Assembly (NCBI GenBank): GCA_017506865.1
Contig: JAFCMP010000323.1
Coordinates: 496,001-560,000 of the forward strand
DNA from: Tribonema minus
Lineage: Eukaryota; Sar; Xanthophyceae; Tribonematales; Tribonemataceae
Reading direction: 5' to 3'
Length of the DNA: 64,000 nucleotides
Positions 57,511 to 64,000 of this stretch are shown here, in pieces. A model generated the notes under the pieces. It worked only from the letters and a program-made list of their open reading frames with translations. It did not search any database and was not told where the DNA came from. The translations under genes and the position numbers were made by a program. Each line of letters opens with the position of its first letter. Positions within the stretch are counted from its first letter, which is position 1.

Positions 57511-60500
57511 ATGAGACCTACAAGAGCAACGAAACAGGTACGCTGTGGCACTCCTTGCGGTGCGTAGCTGCACCCGCGATGGCAAGCGCAGGAATTCAAT
57601 CATTTCAGCATGGTCAGGATTGACTGTCGGCGATCTAGATGTCGGACGTTCGTACGGGCAGCACGATAGTGCTTCTGCAACTGACAGTTGCTGCTGGCTC
57701 ACTCCCTCTCAGGTAGATTATGGCGACCCTGGCGCGCTGACGAAGGCGGAAATGAGACGGCTGGTGAAGGAGTCGCGTGGGCGACCTACAGACTCTGCAA
57801 GTAAGTGTAAATGATCTGGATCGATTGATCGCTGCAGCGTACGTGGCGCTGTGGCTATAGAAATGCAATTCTTGCGGTTTCTTCCCTGCCTTGGCTAGGA
57901 ACGAGTACACCACAAATGGAAACCTGGTCTGAATTAAACATGCTTTACAAGGTTAGGTTGCACATGCTGTGGCTGTTGCCGCCATCCGCGCACTTCTGTG
58001 CACGGTCTCGACCGAACCTGATCGGCATTCGTCGGTATTCCCGTTCTGGAAGGGTTGCACTAAATATACAACTTCTCAGGAGGTGCCACCACCAATGTTC
58101 CACAGCGCATACATTCGTGCATTCACCAATTTCACCGTAACTGTGAGCAATCCCACCACCGCAAAATCTCAACAAAAACTTCAACACAGACAACTGAGCA
58201 CTGCACGTATGACGCTCACGCAGGACCTGATGAGGTCACTGAGACCACAGCGTCCGCAGCTGCCAGGGGAAAGGGGAAGGCAGCGCCGGTGGCGGCTGCA
58301 ATGGATTCAGCGGGCGCTGATGATGCAGCGCCGCAGTTGAAGTTGACAAAGCGCAAGGCTGTCAAGGGTGCAGTGGGCTCAAAGCAGAAGGTAAGGACTG
58401 AAAATAGCAGTCACCAGCTTCTGGTGTCATTGAGTGCCCTGCGCAGAGGCCCGGCTGCACCTCCATGCACCTCGATGTGGGTGACACAGGGGCATTGAGG
58501 ATCACCGTCTACACGTTGTGATGCGCGCTGAGGATTGTGAGCACTTCTTGGGCCTTGAGTTTACAGTTGAAGTTGACATAATTGAGGCACTGAGTGGCTG
58601 GTTTGTCGCACAAAGGATGCTACTGATTGTCACCGAATGTGGGGTTGAACAAACAGCGCAAGCGAGCCGGAGAAAGTTGCGGTCTCCTCCGTCAGCGCGT
58701 GCCAGCTGCATACTGCTCTTCGCTGCACATGTTTGACGATTTGGTGCTCTGCGGCCTGCGTCAAGTGCAAATGTTGGTGAAGGAGACAGAGTGTCCCTGT
58801 TGCTCCTGCCGTGCGGCTTGGAGCAATACTTTCTGATGGTCCCAGTTCTCGGTGCTACCCTTCAACTGCGAATACGCCAAAGTCCTGATTCTCAACAACC
58901 ATTGCACGAAACGCCTCCCTTTGCAGAAGTCCGCTGCTGCCGCGAACGCTGAGAAGGAGAACACGGGAAACAGCGGCGGCAGCGGCCTTGCTGCATTTGC
59001 CATGGCGACGCCAGCCAAAGGCCAGCCCAAAAAGGGCGAAGAGGCGACTAAAAAAGCGCCCCTCGCCAGGAAGGGCGCAGCCGTGAAGAAGGCAAGTCAC
59101 CCTTGGCATGCATGCATACATTTTCTTGAAGTGGCTGTGCATACATTTTCTTAAAGTTGCAGTGAAGTTCGATGTAAAGCGCGCCTCTCTCGTTGGTCTG
59201 CTCCCCTGCAGGTGAACTTCATTGTGCATTGCCTCCTGGCAATCAAGTTTTGCTGCTGCGTTGCATGGCGGGGGAGGGGTTGTCTGTTGTTCAGAATCGC
59301 GTTGTTGGGGTGCGTGAGCCCTCTCCTGAAACTGCCACTGCAAGTCACAGGGCAGCACACCTCTTCCATTCATCCACCTGTGCTTTGTTGCACATCCGTT
59401 CCTTTCATTCACCTGCGCTGTGTGTCGCATGTACTGTAGCCATTTGACCTGTGTCATGTTGCTCTCTGAACTTCACGCGTAGAACGACGTGAAGTCCGCG
59501 ACGCTGGCAGGCAATGCACCGCAACACACGCAAACATGCCTCTACACCACCTGGCTAATCGATCACGCTGTCTTTAACTTGCTGAGCATCTACCCGCCAT
59601 GCATCCAGCACGTAACTGCCACGGCACGCCACCATGCAACGCACCTCACACCCCTGCCATTCCCGCTCCCACCCTCATGCGCACACTGCCAGCCTACCGC
59701 CGTGAAACCCGCAAAGAACGCCGCCGTCACTACGGCAACATCCACCGAGGACACGGACCCTCAGGCGGGGCCCTCAAACCCTAACCACAGGGATAACAGG
59801 AAGAGGAGCCGCGAGAAATCCCCGCCCCCCGCACTGCCAATGGTGACCCCCGACTTGGATGACCGTGCGACAGAGGGTCCCGTCGGTGAAACGGCTGATT
59901 TGGGGGGGTTCGGGGACGGGGACAGGGGGGGAAAGGGAGATGCGCTGCAGGCCGCGGTGGCGGAGGCGGATGCTCAGCAGAGCGAGCCGCCGCGCAAGAG
60001 GACGGACAGGAGGGTTCGCGGCAGGGGGCAGCAGCAGCAGCAGCGCGGCAGCAGCAGCAGCAGCAGCAGCGCTCAGGCTACAGGAATCAGTATGCTGGCC
60101 GATAGCGGCGAGGAAAGCGCGGCAGCAGCGGCGCGGGGGCGGGGCGCGAAGGGGGCGCGTAAGAGCAAGAAGCAGCAGCAGGCAGCGGGGGGGGCAGCGC
60201 GGGTGACAGCGCTCAGTGCTCTGGCTGCTGCGGACGAGAGCAGCGACAGCGGCGGCGGCGTCAGCAGCGGAGACGTATCGCCGGAGCGCGGGGGGGAGGC
60301 GGCGCAGCAGCAGCGCGCCAGCGCTCAGGTGACAGCAGCGCTCAGCACGCTGGCTGCTCTCGACGGAGGCGGCGGCGACAGCAGCGCAGCAGCGCGTGGC
60401 GGTGGCGGCGGCGCGAAGCGGCACACGCGTAGCGGCGGTGCCGCCGCGCTCGTCGATAGCGACAGCAGCGGCAGCGGCGGCGGCAGCAGCGGCAGCGCTG

Positions 60501-63500
60501 GGGACGCGGAGCAGGCGGAAGCCGCGGCGCGGGAGCCGTGCCCCAAGAGGGCTGCCAGGGGCGCCGCCGCTGCCGCGAAGCAGCGCTCCGGCGGCGCGGC
60601 GGCAGCAGCGGCGGCGGCAGCAGAAGGAACGATGGTCGCTGCTGACGGCAGCAGCGGCGGCGGCGCGCTGAGCAGCGCTGCTGCCGTGCAGGAGGGGCTA
60701 TCGCGCGCGCAGCGCAGCTTTGTGGAGCAGATGCGGCAGCTGGTCGGGGCGATACAGGCGTGCGGCGGCGGTGGCGGCGGCGGCGGCGGCAGCAGCGTCG
60801 GCGGCGGCAGCGATGCTCTGGCAGTGCTCAGTGAGAGCGACGCAGCTGCTGCGGTGGCGGACCAGGATGTGAGTTCTGGCGCCAAAGTACTGTGTGCTGC
60901 ATACATAGTGCTGGCAGATAGATCCGCAGGTGTGCAAGTATTCACGCCTGAGTTCAGCTTTTGACAGCAATTGTCTCGTCTCATTGTACATCGGGGACTC
61001 TCGTGGCCTTCGTTCACTGCATGTGTTGTACAAAAGTCTACCAATGCGCGCTGGATTGATGGCAGGTCTCGGAGTGCATCAAGTTTCCGCAGACGTATGC
61101 ACAAGTGAGACGCGCTTAGAAGTCATCAGCTACAAGAGCTGGCCTACGCACCATACCCGCTTCAAAAATACCTAACCCTAACCCTAACCCTCAAATATGC
61201 TCCGTGAGAGTGAGCACTGATGCCACCATAGTTTGGATGAGCTGCCTGCAATGTCGTGCAAAAGCAGTTCTGATTCTTGCGCGCATGAGTTGCTTGCATG
61301 CAGAGAGAGTACTAGCGCAGCCGCAACGAGCAGGGGGCTTTAAAACCTGTTCATGGTCCATCATCATTTATTATCACAATTATGCTGATTTCACCACAGT
61401 TCGGATGAGCTGCTCCTTCATGCAACGACAGTTCTGACGCACGTGCGCTGCTCACAAACAGGGCCGAGTACTGTCGCAGCCGCTACGAGCAGCTGGCTGA
61501 AAACCGTCCATGCTCCACGAGAGTGCTCGTTTCGCTGATGCCACCACAGTTCAGATCAGCTGCTGCTTCGTGCAACGGCAGTTCTAAAGCATGTGCGTTG
61601 TTCGCTAACAGGGGGAGTACTGGCGCAGCTGCTATGAGCAGCTGGCGGCGCTGCGCAAAATGACTTATGATGAATTAATGCAAAATGAGAGCAATCATTA
61701 TGATCATGTCAGCACAGTGCATCCCCCGCTTGCAACCTCTCTGAACTGCAGTTCTAATGAATGTGCATCGTTCACTAATGTGCGTTGTTCGCTAACAGGG
61801 AGAGTACTGGCGCAGCCGCTACGAGCAGCTGGCCGCGCTGCGCATGACGGAAGCGGAAGAGCAGCTCAAGGCGTTCAGGGACCACGCGGACGAGAGGGCG
61901 GCGGCGCAGGTATACCTACATGCCTACATGAACTACTTGAGCTTTCTCTTTAAGTTTGCCGTGTGGAGTTTGCCGTCATGCGATATCATGCCCTTTCTAA
62001 ATACGGAGCGGAAGAGCAGCTCAAGGCGTTCAGGGACAATGCGGACGAGAGGGCGGCGGCGCAGGTATACCTACATACCTACGCACCGTAAACTACTTGA
62101 ACTTGCTCTTGAAGTTTGAAGAGGGCGGCGCAGGTTACCTACATGCCGTCGCATCAGGGTTCATTGTGATTTCATGTTCTCTTACGACTTCATATCATCA
62201 TTCGTCTACGCCTCATGTATGCACCAAAATGCTGGCGTCGCAGCATGAGGGAACTGGCCACACTTGGACTTTCGCAGGTTATACCTACATGCACGCCACA
62301 AGGTTCTTTTGTAGCGTTTCATTTCTTAGTCCTGTTGAAGAGAAATGAAATCTGGTACGACAAGCACCATCATTCATCAATGCCTGGTGTATGCACCGAG
62401 CGCCGTCCTGCGCAAGAAGAAGAATCTGAGGAGCAGATTTCAAACATGCCATTGGTCGCCCTCTAGCTGACATCCCGCGCATCGTGTGTAGCCGTGCATT
62501 GAGCGCTCTTGCACGATGACGAGAGAGGTGGATGAGGCCTGCATGCCGTTTAAAGTTCTTTGTGACAGCTGTAATCTCATGTTTTTCAACAGGGTTGTAT
62601 CATCATGCAAATCTACGCCTCGTGTGTGGCACTGAAATTGCTGCGGGAGTGTGGACTGCCCATTCTTGAACTTTCTCTGGAAGTTGGCCATGTGAAGTTT
62701 GCTGTCATGCGACATCATACCATTTCTAGACTACTTCACCTGGGTGGCTGGGCTTTCTGTATTGCCTACCAGCTAGGCTTAGGTAGCGCTTGCTGCAGCT
62801 GCACGCCAACTGTAGTTAGCCTAGTTTCAACAACTTCAAGTGATGCTACGCTGCCGCTTCCCGAAGTCTCTCAGCAGAAACATCACACTCTATTCCGCAC
62901 GCCTCTTCCCCCTGTCCACGCTAGGTCACCCGCAACTTCAATTTGTGCTTTTCATACCTACAACTTCAACTTGTCGTGCACGCGCAGTCCGCGCTGATTG
63001 AGCACCTGGAGCAGCAGATCGCTGACCATCAGCAGCAGCAGCAGAAGCTGAGCACTGCCATGCCACAGCGCTCAACCAGCAAGAAGAAGCGCGCAGCGCC
63101 GCTGCCCCCCGCCACCGCGGAGACGCCTGCGGGCACCGGAAAGGAGGGGACCACACAAACTTCACAGCAGGTGACTTGCCATTGCTCGATTCGGCAACCA
63201 TTGCGACTGACTGGGTGCAGGCACCTTGTGTGTGAGGTTGTATGCAGAGCAGTTCGGAATGGGCGTAGTGGCACACAACTTCAAATACTGCGAAGCAGTC
63301 ACTACTTTCAAAATTCATTGCAATTATGTATTGAAGTACAAGGTTGTATTATTTTTTTGATCGAATTGCTTTTTAGTGAGCACTTGCTAGATTAAGACTG
63401 CCGTCAGTCAGTACCTGGATGTCATTTGATCTTGCTACAAAACGTATTGAGACAGTTCTTGTTCAAGTCACTTGGATGATGATATGCGGGCCTGCTGCGC

Positions 63501-64000
63501 CATCAAGCGCACCATGCACTTCACGCCTGCTGTTGCAGTTCCCAGTGCTGGACTATGTGTGCGCTGTGCGCCGGGCCAGGTGGCGGCGCTCGAAGCATGT
63601 CAATCGAACTTGCTACATTACGTACTGAGACAGTTCTTTATTGAAACCATTTTGATGATGATATCATCAAGTGCAAGGTGCACTTCACATATGCCCTTGC
63701 ACATCACACGCAGCCTCCACTCCCGCAAAGCCTGTGCGTGCCTCCGCTGTGCATCAGATTACCATGTTGAATACCCCAGAGCTGATGAATGTGTACGCTG
63801 TGCGCTGTGCCAGGTGGTGGCGCTCGAAGCCAAGGTGGACCGCCAGAGGGCCCTGCTGCTCGTGTATCAGCAGCTCAGCAGCCTCGCCCTCAACTTTGAT
63901 CCTGAGGACAGTGCACAGTCTAAGGTGAGTTGTCAAAGTGCAGCCACGTGATGTTCCTGCGTAATGAATATATTACTGCTATGTACAGTGGATGTATTCA
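57511..64000 (+). CDS. Coiled-coil nuclear-type protein, possibly monopolin Csm1/Pcs1-like (3' end outside)
   Basis: Exons 57511-57537, 57713-57800, 58224-58390, 58927-59091, 59483 (or about 59695)-60868, 61799-61909, 62988-63170 and 63814-63924, continuing beyond the window; all joins are in phase and mostly phase 0. The donor at 59092 is GC (AAG|GCAAGT). The first half is basic and disordered (KLTKRKAVKG; TPAKGQPKKGEEATKK), then a large Ser/Ala/Gly-rich exon with RKRSREK and KKRTDRR-type nuclear signals. The second half is coiled coil: YWRSRYEQLAALRMTEAEEQ, SALIEHLEQQIADHQQQQQK, and VALEAKVDRQRALLLVYQQLSSLALN. Coiled coil followed by a conserved 'yQqLssLal' helix resembles the entry to the Csm1/Pcs1 globular domain, which would lie past the window end. 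That domain is not seen here, so the family name is tentative. It is divergent from CDC27. Confidence 0.6.
61290..62070 (+). repeat. Copies of the 61799-61909 exon ends
   Basis: Upstream copies of the acceptor end (CAGGG.GAGTACTGGCGCAGC.GCTACGAGCAGCTGG) at about 61608-61655, 61458-61502 and, weaker, 61300-61335. One downstream copy of the donor end (GCGGAAGAGCAGCTCAAGGCGTTCAGGGACAATGCG...CAG|GTATACC) at 62005-62068. Confidence 0.9.
63425..63790 (+). repeat. Upstream copies of the 63814-63924 exon, 5' end
   Basis: TATGTGTGCGCTGTGCGCCGGGCCAGGTGGCGGCGCTCGAAGC at about 63555-63598 copies the acceptor and first bases of the exon. The flanking ACTGAGACAGTTCTT...TGATGATGATAT recurs at 63448 and 63627, so the duplicated unit is about 180 bp. 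Confidence 0.85.

Noticed and set aside
60325-61104. Minus-strand frame of 259 aa rich in Ser/Ala/Pro
   Set aside because: Antisense shadow of the low-complexity exon of the coiled-coil gene; no domain.

Overview
This is nuclear DNA from a eukaryotic alga with a complex (secondary, red-type) plastid, read from the sequence alone. The coding regions are GC-rich, are broken into many short exons with GT-AG introns (a few GC-AG), and lie in less GC-rich introns. Three predicted precursors start with a signal peptide ending in an A-F junction (ASAF, ALAF and CHAF types). That is the plastid import signature known from stramenopiles, cryptophytes and, less strictly, haptophytes. TTAGGG/CCCTAA units are scattered through the introns. 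I cannot name the species.

Layout. 0.2-1.7 kb (-): three-exon mitochondrial acyl carrier protein. 2.0-4.4 kb (+): unrecognised plastid-targeted protein in four exons. 4.4-7.2 kb: no gene recognised. 7.6-12.2 kb (-): four-exon ABCD4-type ABC half-transporter. 12.9-14.2 kb (-): plastid Rdx/SelW-like thioredoxin-fold protein. 14.3-19.1 kb (+): plastid-targeted DAO-type FAD oxidoreductase. 20.4-23.9 kb (-): two related copies of an unknown protein, one intact and one broken. 24-29 kb: poorly resolved, with possible exons. 29.4-30.9 kb (-): polyglutamine protein. 31-34 kb (+): a possible weak gene. 34.0-57.2 kb (-): CDC27/APC3 of the anaphase-promoting complex, about 21 exons over 23 kb. 57.5-64 kb (+): coiled-coil nuclear-type protein, possibly monopolin (Csm1/Pcs1)-like, running off the window.

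Four gene pairs or neighbours are arranged head to head with short gaps: ACP/plastid protein 267 bp, Rdx/FAD oxidoreductase 139 bp, CDC27/coiled-coil protein 355 bp. These suggest shared bidirectional promoters.

The main discovery is the structure of the introns. Nearly every exon that I resolved is accompanied by one to eight decayed copies of one of its ends. Copies of an exon's 5' end, with the acceptor, lie only in the intron before it. Copies of its 3' end, with the donor, lie only in the intron after it. This is what repeated tandem duplication across exon-intron boundaries, under selection to keep one full exon, should leave. The CDC27 introns are largely built of such 'exon echoes' mixed with telomere-like units, minisatellites and two non-autonomous hAT-type elements with perfect 8-bp target duplications.
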